Below, one piece after another: positions 17,760 through 25,540 of a stretch of DNA of 64,000 nt (its first letter is position 1; the number at the start of each line of letters is the position of its first letter). Origin of the DNA: Nonomuraea solani (GTDB lineage: Bacteria > Actinomycetota > Actinomycetes > Streptosporangiales > Streptosporangiaceae). The stretch covers positions 744,001 through 808,000 of the forward strand of contig NZ_FNVT01000004.1 in NCBI RefSeq assembly GCF_900108335.1, given 5' to 3'. The position numbers were made by a program, and so were the translations under genes. The notes beneath the pieces were generated by a model. The model worked only from the letters and a program-made list of their open reading frames with translations. It was not told the origin of the DNA and did no database searches.

Positions 17760-18415
17760 GGCGGGGGCAGTAGGCCTCGCAGCGGGTGTTTGCCGGCCAC
17801 CGTGCGATGGTGGCCGAGGACGTTAGGGGGCTGCCAGTGAACGTTGGTGGCCCAGTTCAGGCGTTCGAACAGGCTGATGAGCGCGGCGGAGGGGTCGATC
17901 TGGCGGGAGCCGCGGCCGTGCCGGGCGCAGTTGGGCTGGCTGGCCCAGACCCGCCGCAAGGGGCAGGAGCAGGGAGGCGGCGCACAGGGCGGGAAGGCGC
18001 GTGAGATGCGCAGCATGGCCGGGTCGTTGCGGAGCAGGTCATGGGCATGGCGGGCGGCTGAGGTGGGCTCGCTGGAAAACAGCCAGCCGGCGGTGGACGG
18101 CCGCCCAGCCGATGAGGTTGCCCTGGAAACTCATCGATCCGGCCACGGCCAGGACGACGCGTAGTCAGGGGCCGGGCGGTGAAGGAGCGGTGGGTCGGCA
18201 GCCGGTGGAAGCAGACCGTCACGCCCAGCCCGGTCACCACGTAGAAGACGGCGGCCGTCAGCAGGTCGGTGAGGGTGATTCCGTTCCCCATGCCAGCCAG
18301 ATGCCGGCGCCCAGCGCGAGGAACGGCGCGATGACGATCGCGGCGGTCAGCGTCGCCCGCCCGGCGGGGACGCCGAGGTGTTGCTGGGCGTGCGGGAACG
18401 GAGAGTTGCCGTCAT
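17760..18415 (-). pseudogene. Degraded acyl-CoA/fatty-acid desaturase
   Basis: Desaturase pieces appear in order but in different frames: TLTAAIVIAPFLALGAGIWL, then NGITLTDLLTAAVFYVVTGL and GVTVCFHRLPTHRSFTARPL (first histidine-box region), then LAVAGSMSFQGNLIGWAAVH, and finally RQIDPSAALISLFERLNWAT, the usual C-terminal signature. At least three frameshifts are needed, the second and third histidine boxes are missing, and ATG 18415 leads to an early TGA. It is a broken membrane di-iron desaturase gene. Confidence 0.75.
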
Positions 18416-18439
18416 AGCCCGCTTCGGCGGGGATGCCGG

Positions 18440-18763
18440 TCAGGCCATGACCGGGAATCGGTGGTCCAGGCCGGTGACGCGCAGCAGCCGGGCCATGCGC
18501 GGCGCAACGCCGGTCAGGGCCAGCGTGATGCCCTGGGCCTTGGCACGGCCTTGCAGGCCGATCATCACGCCCAGCCCGCCGGCGCCGCAGAAGGTGACCT
18601 GGGACAGATCCAGGACGAGCAGGCCGCTGCTGTAGGCCAGGCAGTTCAGCAGTCGCTGGCGCAGCCGAGCCGTGGTGAAGATGTCGATGTCCCCCGACAG
18701 GCGCACGAGGGTCGGCGCCGAGGCGCTCGCCCCGCCAAGAGGGGCGTGGTCGATGACGGTCAT
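18440..18763 (-). CDS. STAS-domain anti-sigma-factor antagonist (atypical)
   Basis: A 107-residue single STAS domain: VRLSGDIDIFTTARLRQRLL, VLDLSQVTFCGAGGLGVMIG, LRVTGLDHRFPV. Such proteins bind anti-sigma kinases in partner-switching stress signalling. The usual phosphorylated Ser in D-S-S-G-L is replaced: the loop reads C-G-A-G-G-L, so this copy may not be switched off by phosphorylation. AAGGAG lies 6 nt before the ATG. It lies with a PP2C phosphatase gene and a second STAS gene in the same island. Confidence 0.85.
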   Translation of the reverse strand: MTVIDHAPLGGASASAPTLVRLSGDIDIFTTARLRQRLLNCLAYSSGLLVLDLSQVTFCGAGGLGVMIGLQGRAKAQGITLALTGVAPRMARLLRVTGLDHRFPVMA

Positions 18764-18860
18764 GGAAGTCTCCTTGCCGGGGAAGCTGAATGGTGATGAG
18801 ATGCCTGGCGGCCGGAGATCGGCCCGCCGCCAGAACAGGCGGTGCCAGGCGGCACGCGGG

Positions 18861-19445
18861 TTACGTCAGGGCTGACGGCCGTGCGGTGGAGGTCGTCTCC
18901 TGTCCGCTGACCGACCCGCCCTCGTTCTCCCAGCCCGCCGGGCCGTCGGCCGTCGCGCGTGGAGCGCGGCTGGCCGGCAGGTGCGCGAGGTTGAGGATGG
19001 CGTCGATGCTCAAGCCGGCGATGTCCTGGGCGATGAGCTTGAGCGTCGCCTCGGCGGCGGCGCCAGCGGTGTCTGAGGGGATGATCAGCAGGACGACCGG
19101 CTCGCCGGACGCGAAGCTGAGAGTGATCACGCGTGGGTCGGTGTAGCGGAACCAGCCGACGCGGACCTGCCGCCCGTGCGCCGGAATGCGGCGCGGGATG
19201 TGCTGCCACGCATCACCGTGCAGGCCGACGCGGAGCGTGACCCGTTCCAGCAGCCGGTCCACGGCGGCGATGAGGCCGGGCAGTTCGGCGGCCGCGTCAC
19301 GGGAGGAGGGCCACCAGGCCCCGTCCACCACAGCTCGCCGGTTCGGCACCGGGCGGAGACTGAGCCGTTGCGCGGTATCGACCCGAGAGCTCGCGGATGA
19401 GGCGGAGCTGAGCGGTGCGGGTTGAGAAAGAAGTGTCGGCGTCAT
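18861..19445 (-). CDS. DUF5994-like protein
   Basis: A 194-residue soluble protein matching the actinobacterial family recognised by RLSLRPVPNRRAVVDGAWWP and SRDAAAELPGLIAAVD. The function is uncharacterised. Homologues often accompany STAS/regulatory genes, as here. The open frame extends to 19544; ATG 19445 is preferred because family homology starts after it. The C-terminal 40 residues are low complexity and disordered. Confidence 0.7.
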   Translation of the reverse strand: MTPTLLSQPAPLSSASSASSRVDTAQRLSLRPVPNRRAVVDGAWWPSSRDAAAELPGLIAAVDRLLERVTLRVGLHGDAWQHIPRRIPAHGRQVRVGWFRYTDPRVITLSFASGEPVVLLIIPSDTAGAAAEATLKLIAQDIAGLSIDAILNLAHLPASRAPRATADGPAGWENEGGSVSGQETTSTARPSALT

Positions 19446-19555
19446 GGTCGCCTGACCTGTCCAGGCCCTGAAGGGCCGGTGGTGGTTCGCCGGGGGCGAC
19501 GCAGACCTGAATGCCAACGCTCGGAAAGACCTCGGTACCTTCATTCTACTTCACA

Positions 19556-19583
19556 ACTTCCGGAATCGCTCAATTCCGGAAGT
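19556..19583. other. Dif-like 28-bp inverted repeat (candidate recombination core or operator)
   Basis: ACTTCCGGAAT and ATTCCGGAAGT are perfect 11-bp arms around the 6-nt spacer CGCTCA. This is the geometry of Xer/dif and other tyrosine-recombinase core sites (two 11-bp arms, 6-8-bp centre). It lies 6 bp upstream of the recombinase start. Two further half-arm-like copies, CCTCCGGAAAC, follow within the first 70 bp of the gene. An autoregulatory operator is the main alternative. Confidence 0.55.
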
Positions 19584-19588
19584 AGACT

Positions 19589-20599
19589 GTGGGGGTGACC
19601 TCCGGAAACAGGCCCGCAGAGTTCGCGGAATCGGTCGGAGCGGCCTCCGGAAACACACGCCGGTCGCGGGCCGTGCCGCTTTCCACTCCGCACGCCGCCG
19701 TCCTGGCCGACTACACCGCCGCGCTGGAGCACGCCTCTCTGACCGACTCCACCAAAGCCAAGTACGCCTCCCGGCTGCGCGGCTATCTGGCCTGGCTGGC
19801 CGTCCAGGCCGACGCCGGCACCCTGGACGGTGACCCGCTCGCCGACGCGGTCGCGGCCACCGGCGCGGTGCGCGACTTCTGCCGCCACCTCAAGAACGGC
19901 CGCCGCGCCCCCAACACCATCGACACCTACCTGTCGACCATCGACGACTTCTACGCCCGCCGCGGCCTCGGCAAGCCCCAGGCCCGCCGCGAACGCGACA
20001 CCCGCCACACCGCACCCCGCGCCCTGGACGCCCGGCGCGCCCGCCGCTACATCCGCCACGTCCAGCTCACCGCGCCGCCGCGCGACAAGGCCATCGCCCT
20101 GCTGCCCTATCTCGCCGGCCTGCGCATCTCCGAAGTCGTCGGCCTCGACCTGGCCGACGTGCGCCTGTCGGCCCGCAAGGGCGAGCTCCGCATCCGCGGC
20201 AAGGGCCGCGACGGCGGCAAGATCCGCCATCTGCCCGTCCACGCGGACCTGCGCCAGGCCCTGACCGGCTGGCTGGAGGCTCGCCCCGGCTGGGAGGGAG
20301 CCGGCACCCACACTGCGCTGTTCCTCAACCACCGCGGCGGCCGCCTGAGCGACCGCGCCGCCCGCGCCATCATCACCGGCCTCGGCGACGCCGTCGGCCT
20401 GGATGACGACCCCACCGAGCCCTTCACTCCGCACGTCCTGCGCCACACCTTCGCCACCCAGCTCATCCGCGACGGCAAGGACCCCATCCTGGTCGCCGAA
20501 CTCCTCGGCCACGGCTCGCTGGACACCACCCGCCGCTACGCCCTGCCCTCCGAAGCCGACAAGGCGGCCGCCTTGGACGCCCTGATCATCGACCATTAG
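19589..20599 (+). CDS. Tyrosine recombinase/integrase, XerC/D-like
   Basis: A 336-residue site-specific recombinase. The N-terminal SAM-like core-binding domain covers residues about 30-130 (LEHASLTDSTKAKYASRLRG). The catalytic domain carries all key residues: Arg in LPYLAGLRISEVVGL, Lys in the beta-hairpin near RGKGRDGGK, HVLRHTFATQLI (H-x-x-R), LLGHGSLDTTRRYAL with the final His and nucleophilic Tyr. It appears intact. The start is GTG 19589 or 19595. It is the likely agent that inserted or once mobilised this island. Confidence 0.9.
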   Translation: MGVTSGNRPAEFAESVGAASGNTRRSRAVPLSTPHAAVLADYTAALEHASLTDSTKAKYASRLRGYLAWLAVQADAGTLDGDPLADAVAATGAVRDFCRHLKNGRRAPNTIDTYLSTIDDFYARRGLGKPQARRERDTRHTAPRALDARRARRYIRHVQLTAPPRDKAIALLPYLAGLRISEVVGLDLADVRLSARKGELRIRGKGRDGGKIRHLPVHADLRQALTGWLEARPGWEGAGTHTALFLNHRGGRLSDRAARAIITGLGDAVGLDDDPTEPFTPHVLRHTFATQLIRDGKDPILVAELLGHGSLDTTRRYALPSEADKAAALDALIIDH

Positions 20600-20609
20600 C
20601 CGGCCCGGC

Positions 20610-20626
20610 AGCAAGATCACCTTGCT
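20610..20626 (+). terminator. Short hairpin after the recombinase gene
   Basis: AGCAAG-ATCAC-CTTGCT starts 11 nt after the stop codon and is followed by TGTCC, a weak stem with little T-run. Confidence 0.35.
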
Positions 20627-20762
20627 TGTCCTGCCCGCTGACGGCTGTCTACCCTGAAAGGGCGTCCACGGTGTTGACTCCACCCTGCTGCGATCACGTG
20701 GCTGCGTTCTGTGGGCGGGGGCTGCCGGGGCATCCCCTTCGGCGGCGGAAGGCGGACACGCG

Positions 20763-22103
20763 ATGAAGGCTCCGCTGAAGTCGCTGGTGCTGCCCGACGT
20801 GCCACCGATGCCGGTGCAGGTGTACAACCCGGCCCGGCTGGCGGCAGTGGCCGCCACCGCCCTGATGGACACCCAACCGGACCCGGACTTGGACAACCTG
20901 TGCGAGCTGGCGGCCTCAGCGGCCGGGACCCAGCAGGCGCTGGTCGTGTTGTTCGACGCCCGCCACGCGTTCTACAAGGCCGCGGTCGGCTGGGGCCCCC
21001 TGACGCTCAGCCGGCGCAGCATCCCCCTGCACACCGACGCCTGCCCGCTGCTGGCCGGCACCTCCGGTCCCCTCGTCGTCGCCGACACCACCCGCGACGC
21101 CCGCCTGGCACACCTCCCGGACGTGCGCGACAAGCAGATCGGCGCCTGGGCGGGCTTCCCCCTCCTGTCGGCCGACGGGCTCGTGCTGGGCGGCCTGTGC
21201 GTGCTCGATGAACAGCCGCACGCATGGACCGACCGCCAGCTCGACACACTGACCAGGCTGGCCGGCGCGGTCAGCGACCTGATCGAGTTGCGCCGGCAGG
21301 TGCACCAGGCCCAGGACCGTATCGACGCGCTGGAGAGCTCCGGCGCCGCGGCCGACCGGCTGGCCCGGACGCTGCAGGACAGCCTGCTGCCGCCGGTGAT
21401 CGCCCGTCCGGCCTGGCTGGACGCGGCCGCACTGTATCTGCCCGCCAGCAACGGCGCCGAGGTGGTCGGCGACTTCTACGACCTGTTCCCCACCCGGCAG
21501 CCGTGGTGGTGCGCCGCGCTGGGCGACGTGTCCGGCAAAGGACTGGAGGCCGCCAAGGTGACCGCGCTGGCCCGCTACACCGTACGGACCGAGGCCACCC
21601 AGCACGCCTCGCCGGCCACCGTACTGACCCGGCTGAACGACGCGCTGATCCGCCAGCGCGTCAACGACCGCTTCCTGACCGCGGTGTGCGTGATGCTGCG
21701 CCCCGGCCCTGACGGCGGCGTACGCGGGCTGATCAGCCTGGGCGGCCACGCGCCCGCCCTGATCCGGCGCGCGGACGCGACCGTGGAGGAAGCGGGCCGG
21801 CCCGGCCTGCTGCTCGGCATCTTCGCCGACGCCGGCCTGAACGCCGAGCTGGTGGAGCTGGCGCCGGGCGATGCGCTGCTGCTCTACACCGACGGGGTCA
21901 CCGAAGCACACAGCCGCAGCGGGCACGACGTCTGGGGTCTACCTGCGCTCAGCACGCTTCTGGCAGCCTGTGACGGCCTGAACGCCGAGCAGACGCTGGA
22001 GCGCATCACCACCGCTCTGAGCGGGCATGCCGGGGACTACCACAGCGACGACACCGCCCTGCTGCTCCTGCGCGTACCCCACCACGGCGAACAGCCACCA
22101 TGA
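20763..22103 (+). CDS. GAF-domain PP2C-type (SpoIIE/RsbU) serine phosphatase
   Basis: A 446-residue cytoplasmic phosphatase. GAF sensor at about residues 20-175 (MDTQPDPDLDNLCELAASAA, WAGFPLLSADGLVLGGLCVL), then a coiled linker, then the PP2C domain from about 205: EVVGDFYD and GDVSGKGLEAAKV with metal-binding Asp residues, LISLGGHAPALI, LLLYTDGVTEAHS. It should dephosphorylate STAS antagonists and so release a sigma factor. The encoded neighbour at 22252 has the phosphorylatable Ser and is the obvious substrate. Confidence 0.9.
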   Translation: MKAPLKSLVLPDVPPMPVQVYNPARLAAVAATALMDTQPDPDLDNLCELAASAAGTQQALVVLFDARHAFYKAAVGWGPLTLSRRSIPLHTDACPLLAGTSGPLVVADTTRDARLAHLPDVRDKQIGAWAGFPLLSADGLVLGGLCVLDEQPHAWTDRQLDTLTRLAGAVSDLIELRRQVHQAQDRIDALESSGAAADRLARTLQDSLLPPVIARPAWLDAAALYLPASNGAEVVGDFYDLFPTRQPWWCAALGDVSGKGLEAAKVTALARYTVRTEATQHASPATVLTRLNDALIRQRVNDRFLTAVCVMLRPGPDGGVRGLISLGGHAPALIRRADATVEEAGRPGLLLGIFADAGLNAELVELAPGDALLLYTDGVTEAHSRSGHDVWGLPALSTLLAACDGLNAEQTLERITTALSGHAGDYHSDDTALLLLRVPHHGEQPP

Positions 22104-22251
22104 CGGCCGGCCGCACCGAACCGCCGGTGACAGGACAACGAACTCCCCGCCCGGGCTGCCGCGGATCCAGCGGCTCGTCCCCGGCGTGGCAGGACGTCGC
22201 GACGCATCAGACAGCAGGTGCGGGGCAGAGGGCCCCCGAAAGGGGGCACCG

Positions 22252-22647
22252 GTGCCTTCACCGCCAGCGTCCGACGGCCCGCCGCAGCCGCCGTTGCGGC
22301 TCAGCGTACGGGCGGCGCCTCCGGGCCGGGTAGTGGCCGTACACGGCGCGCTGGACCTGAACACCTCCCCCCACCTGGAGCACGAACTGGCCAAGGTGTG
22401 CCGGCAGCAGAACCCGCCACTAGTGATCATGGACCTGTCCGGGGTGGAGTTCTGCGACTCCTCCGGGCTGAGTAGCCTGGTACGGGTATGGAGGCAGATC
22501 GACCATGACGGCGGCGCGCTGGTCTTGATCGGCCTGCACGGCACATGTGAACGACTGCTCCGCAGAACCGGCCTGCTGGAGCGCATATTTCCCGCCCATC
22601 CCACCCTGGCGCAGGCACAGGACGCGCTGACCCGGGCCCAGCGATGA
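22252..22647 (+). CDS. STAS-domain anti-sigma-factor antagonist (phosphorylatable)
   Basis: A 131-residue STAS protein with VVAVHGALDLNTSPHLEHEL and LSGVEFCDSSGLSSLVRVW; the D-S-S-G-L motif contains the Ser normally phosphorylated by the anti-sigma kinase. The start is GTG 22252, with AAAGGGGG about 6 nt upstream. The gene follows the PP2C phosphatase by 148 bp, so phosphatase and substrate are probably co-expressed. Confidence 0.82.
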   Translation: MPSPPASDGPPQPPLRLSVRAAPPGRVVAVHGALDLNTSPHLEHELAKVCRQQNPPLVIMDLSGVEFCDSSGLSSLVRVWRQIDHDGGALVLIGLHGTCERLLRRTGLLERIFPAHPTLAQAQDALTRAQR

Positions 22648-22699
22648 CCCGGCAGAACAACCGTCGCCTACGCCTGTGACCGTGGCATTGACAGGCGGC

Positions 22700-23115
22700 C
22701 TCGTGGTGGCTCAGGCCCAACTACGTGAACGCAACGCCGGGACGCTGTCGGGCAACGCCTCCGTCCAGGACCCGGAAGAGAAGTTCCTCCAAGTCGGCCG
22801 GCTCATCGAACGGTTCTGTGGCCGCGACGGCCTGATCAACGAAGGCCGCGTCTGGACCGAACGTGTCAGCGAGTGTCCGCAGCTGGTTTGTGTTCTCGGC
22901 CTCCGAACGCAACCGCTTCGACGATTCGGAACATGAGACGTACTCCGACAGCAGCGGCAAGTCCGGCGGCCTCGCGCCGTTCGTATCGGCTGTCGGCTAC
23001 GTCGACAACGGCAACGGCCAGTGCTCTCGGCTGCAGACCCTCACCATCGAGGAGTACAAGGCCCGCCGGATCGCTCACGCAGCGGGCCTGCGATCGCGAC
23101 CAAGCCGTGCGGTGA
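22700..23115 (+). pseudogene. JetC/MksB-like (Wadjet) SMC ATPase, C-terminal remnant
   Basis: Three pieces of the C-terminal head of a Wadjet-type SMC ATPase are in order: RERNAGTLSGNASVQDPEEK with FLQVGRLIERFCGRDG in one frame; after a frameshift near 22870, WFVFSASERNRF and TYSDSSGKSGG (ABC signature region); then directly FVSAVGYVDNGNGQCSRLQT and LTIEEYKARR, the normal extreme C terminus. The 60-70 residues with Walker B are deleted at about 22971. No jetA, jetB or jetD is visible. The relic ends where direct repeat copy 2 begins. Confidence 0.7.
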
Positions 23116-23364
23116 GGGTGTGGTGGATGCCCGGCCGGTCACCTCCATGCACAACCGATGCTCGGCCTCGCGTTCGCCCAGCTTCGCGGCCACCCATGCC
23201 TGGCCCAGCCACCCGCTGGCCCAGGTCTCGGCCATCAGCGGATCGGCCAGGCTGGTGAGCTGCCGGGCATCGCGCAGCAGCAGGTCGGATCAGCGCGGAG
23301 GGAGGGGCGAGCGACGGACCGGTTTGCTGCTGGTGGCCTTGCGGCGGCCGCGGCTCTTGGGCAT
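23090..23364 (-). pseudogene. N-terminal relic of unknown protein A
   Basis: From ATG 23364 the minus strand reads MPKSRGRRKATSSKPVRRSP, then meets an in-frame TGA where the intact copy has Arg. LADPLMAETWASGWLGQAWV continues beyond. Homology to A stops at about 23090, where the JetC relic starts. It is a truncated and nonsense-mutated copy beside intact gene B. Confidence 0.75.
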
Positions 23365-23681
23365 GCTCCAGTCCATCACACCCGGCGACCGCGCCGCATT
23401 CTGACCGAGTGGGCAGATAGACCGCGTGGCCGAGGCTGATGACCACTCGTTGCGACGACCGTGGTCTACGTCGAGCCGAACCAGTCGGGTGCAGCGCCCG
23501 CGAGTTCGGATTTCGGCAGTGCGACGCCGGCTTTACCGAGGCGTTCGGTGAGCGTTTGTGCTCGCTGGCAGGCGAAGTCCTCTGCGCAGTACGAGAAGAG
23601 CACCGTGTTGTCGAGCTCTGTGGGTATGGGCAGGGCGTACAGGCATTCGACGATGGCGAGGCCCATCGTGATGGCGGTGTC
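23090..23681. repeat. Direct repeat copy 2 (A 5' end plus B 3' end)
   Basis: About 592 bp matching 16475-17027 in the same orientation. Copy 2 has extra sequence between A and B (about 23390-23460) that copy 1 lacks. The 6.1 kb between the copies holds the recombinase and partner-switching genes. Confidence 0.8.
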
Positions 23682-23993
23682 GGCGGCACCGGCTTCGGCT
23701 CGTCGTACGGCATCGGCCATGAAATCCTCGACGACCTCGTCGAGGATTTCATCGGCGACGTCGTAGGGCTCGACCCAGCCCTGCCCCGGCTGATAGCCGG
23801 TTCGTCCGGACAGCACCTCGATGTCCAGTTGCATGATCGAGATCCGGAGCTCTTCGGCGATTCCCGTGGGGACGGTCCGGACCACTTCTCGTGCGATCGT
23901 CTCCGCCTCGTCCTCCAACTCGGGATGTGCAGCCAGGAGTTTGGTGAGGACGACAACGGCCTCGTGGCCAGCAAGGTGAGAAATGGCAGTCAC
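23466..23993 (-). CDS. Unknown protein B of the duplicated unit (intact copy)
   Basis: A 175-residue soluble helical protein (GHEAVVVLTKLLAAHPELED, PYDVADEILDEVVEDFMADA, LYALPIPTELDNTVLFSYCA). No recognised domain. GTG 23993 is chosen because GGAG lies 4 nt upstream; the open frame extends to 24311 but becomes Arg/Ser-rich low complexity. Together with A it forms an uncharacterised pair; the C-terminal relic at 16800-17090 is its duplicate. Confidence 0.65.
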   Translation of the reverse strand: MTAISHLAGHEAVVVLTKLLAAHPELEDEAETIAREVVRTVPTGIAEELRISIMQLDIEVLSGRTGYQPGQGWVEPYDVADEILDEVVEDFMADAVRRAEAGAADTAITMGLAIVECLYALPIPTELDNTVLFSYCAEDFACQRAQTLTERLGKAGVALPKSELAGAAPDWFGST

Positions 23994-24187
23994 ACTGACT
24001 CCATTCAAGTGGGGAACCGTGACCTCGCAGTCGGGTGGCGCGGCCGACGGGCGTCTAAAGGAGCACACGGACGTCGGGGCGAAGTCAACCACAGTGCCGG
24101 TCGCGCCGTGCGAGTAGGAGGGACGGATGCTATGACTCACCCGGATTCGGTCACCGGTCGCTCTCGACGCTGTCAGGTCCGTGATGG

Positions 24188-24535
24188 CTAGCGGTTTCGT
24201 CGTTCGGATGCCTTGGGGTGGCCGGCTGCGACCCTGGTGAGCCAGATGGTCGTTTCGGTGTCGTCGATGGCGTACCAGATGCGTCCTCCGGAGGTGACCT
24301 CGTATTGCCACTGCTCCAGATTACGGTTGTCGTGCTTGACGGTGCCCAGCGAGCCGGACAGTGGGTGTTGCCGGTCGTCGACCCTGCGTGGATCGTCTGT
24401 GAGGTCCAGCCAGCACCGGTCGCAGTTGCCGGGCACTTGCGAGCGTAGTTCGCGTCATGCCTTTCAGGCTTTGGCGCTGGCGGCTCGTACGATCCATCCG
24501 GTAGGTCGGCGGATCTCTTCGCCCCGGCCGCTCAC
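24188..24535 (-). pseudogene. RelE/ParE-like toxin of a type II TA pair, nonsense-mutated
   Basis: A GTG at 24535 overlaps the antitoxin stop (GTGA) and opens a 116-codon frame: RRPTGWIVRAASAKA, two in-frame TGA codons (24466-24464 and 24457-24455, codons 24 and 27), then ELRSQVPGNCDRCW, HPLSGSLGTV, LEQWQYEVTSGGRIWYAIDD and the terminal TGHPKASE-like end (AAGHPKASE). The C-terminal two-thirds is well preserved and typical of the toxin. The two stops look like a compensating deletion/insertion within about 12 bases. The toxin is probably inactive unless translation restarts at GTG 24436. Confidence 0.65.
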
Positions 24536-24981
24536 TCGGCACCGTCGACGGACTGCCCACCGCTGCCGTCGAACGGATCGGCGAGGTCACGGGCGATCTC
24601 AGGATCGCTCCAGGCCAGAGCGGTGGAAGTCCATGACCGGCGGGCCCGGGCATAGGGCAGGAGTTCCCCAGTGTCCGCTCCGGCCAGCAGGTGAGCGAGG
24701 AGCTCGCGGACACACTGCAGCCGCTCGTGCTCCGGGAGCCAGGTCAGCCACGGGAGGTCTTCGGCCAGGGCCTCTTCTGCCAGGACTTGATTGGAGCGAG
24801 CCACGATGGTCATAGATCGGGCCAGCGTGAGGAGAGCGGCACGGGCTGCTTGGTAGCGCTCGTCGCGTACTAGCCACACGTTTTCGGCGTCTCGACGCTC
24901 GAGTAGCACGTCGGCAACGTCGAGCTCGGGGAAGACCTCGTTGCGGTCACGAGCCAGCGCGCTGAAAGGGAACGTCTTCAT
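24532..24981 (-). CDS. Antitoxin-like protein (Phd-type) of a type II TA operon
   Basis: A 149-residue acidic protein. The first 45 residues (FPFSALARDRNEVFPELDVA, VLLERRDAENVWLVRDERY) resemble Phd/YefM DNA-binding antitoxins. The remainder is helical and would wrap the toxin. It is the first gene of a two-gene operon whose second gene is a broken RelE/ParE-like toxin, with a 4-bp overlap. The antitoxin frame is intact although its partner is not. Confidence 0.6.
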   Translation of the reverse strand: MKTFPFSALARDRNEVFPELDVADVLLERRDAENVWLVRDERYQAARAALLTLARSMTIVARSNQVLAEEALAEDLPWLTWLPEHERLQCVRELLAHLLAGADTGELLPYARARRSWTSTALAWSDPEIARDLADPFDGSGGQSVDGAE

Positions 24982-25002
24982 GCATCCAGGCTACTCACCA
25001 AG

Positions 25003-25026
25003 TGCATCACTAATGCAACACTAATG
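25003..25026. promoter_or_regulatory. TA operator: inverted and direct repeats
   Basis: TGCAT-CACTA-ATGCA is a perfect 15-bp palindrome at 25003-25017, and CACTAATG occurs at 25008-25015 and 25019-25026, an 11-bp (one-turn) spacing. It lies 22-45 bp upstream of the antitoxin ATG in an AT-rich patch, as expected for TA autorepression. Confidence 0.55.
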
Positions 25027-25207
25027 TTGAAGAGCGCGATGGACGAAAGTTGAGGCGCATCCCTGCCAGTCCGATCATGAGCGTGCGAGCCCGCCGCCGG
25101 GCGAGGAGCGGATAGGCGGCTTGGTACTGGCGATCGCACGCCACCCCGCTACTCTGCGTTCGGTCCCATGCACTCGCTTATTCCGCGATCGTGACCCCGC
25201 AAGAATT

Positions 25208-25540
25208 TCAGCAAGCCCAGCGAGCACCGATCTCCGGTGGTGTGCCGCGCATGCACCTCCAACCGACTGCTCCGTGCCCGGCTGAGCGGTCAGCCGGGCA
25301 CTGCGAAGGTTTCACCACTTCGCGGTCACAGATCGAAATTCGGTTTGGACGTCCGCTCTCCGCAGGGTCGCCCCGGACGTCCACGACGTACAACCCATCG
25401 CCAGTACGGATCGCGCGGCCGAGCCGCCGCCCGCGCGGCTGCCACCTGCTCACTCCCTCCGCGGCGATCCATTCGTCCAGTGCGGTGACGATCTCCTCGC
25501 GCCGGCCCACGCCCCACTCCGCTCGCCGCTGACCCTCCAT
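25208..25540 (-). CDS. Hypothetical protein, 110 residues
   Basis: The frame has a protein-like first two-thirds (GRREEIVTALDEWIAAEGVS, RRLGRAIRTGDGLYVVDVRG) and a less convincing end. The family is unknown. It may be the N-terminal fragment of a longer gene. No partner is obvious between the TA operon and the tRNA. Confidence 0.35.
   Translation of the reverse strand: MEGQRRAEWGVGRREEIVTALDEWIAAEGVSRWQPRGRRLGRAIRTGDGLYVVDVRGDPAESGRPNRISICDREVVKPSQCPADRSAGHGAVGWRCMRGTPPEIGARWAC

Noticed and set aside
19541..20896. A 451-codon minus-strand open frame opposite the recombinase
   Set aside because: Gly/Val/Ala-rich shadow; the recombinase has all catalytic residues on the plus strand.
16475..23681. 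Insertion sequence flanked by direct repeats
   Set aside because: The flanking repeats are 550-590 bp and contain host-type gene segments; no transposase or terminal inverted repeats are seen.
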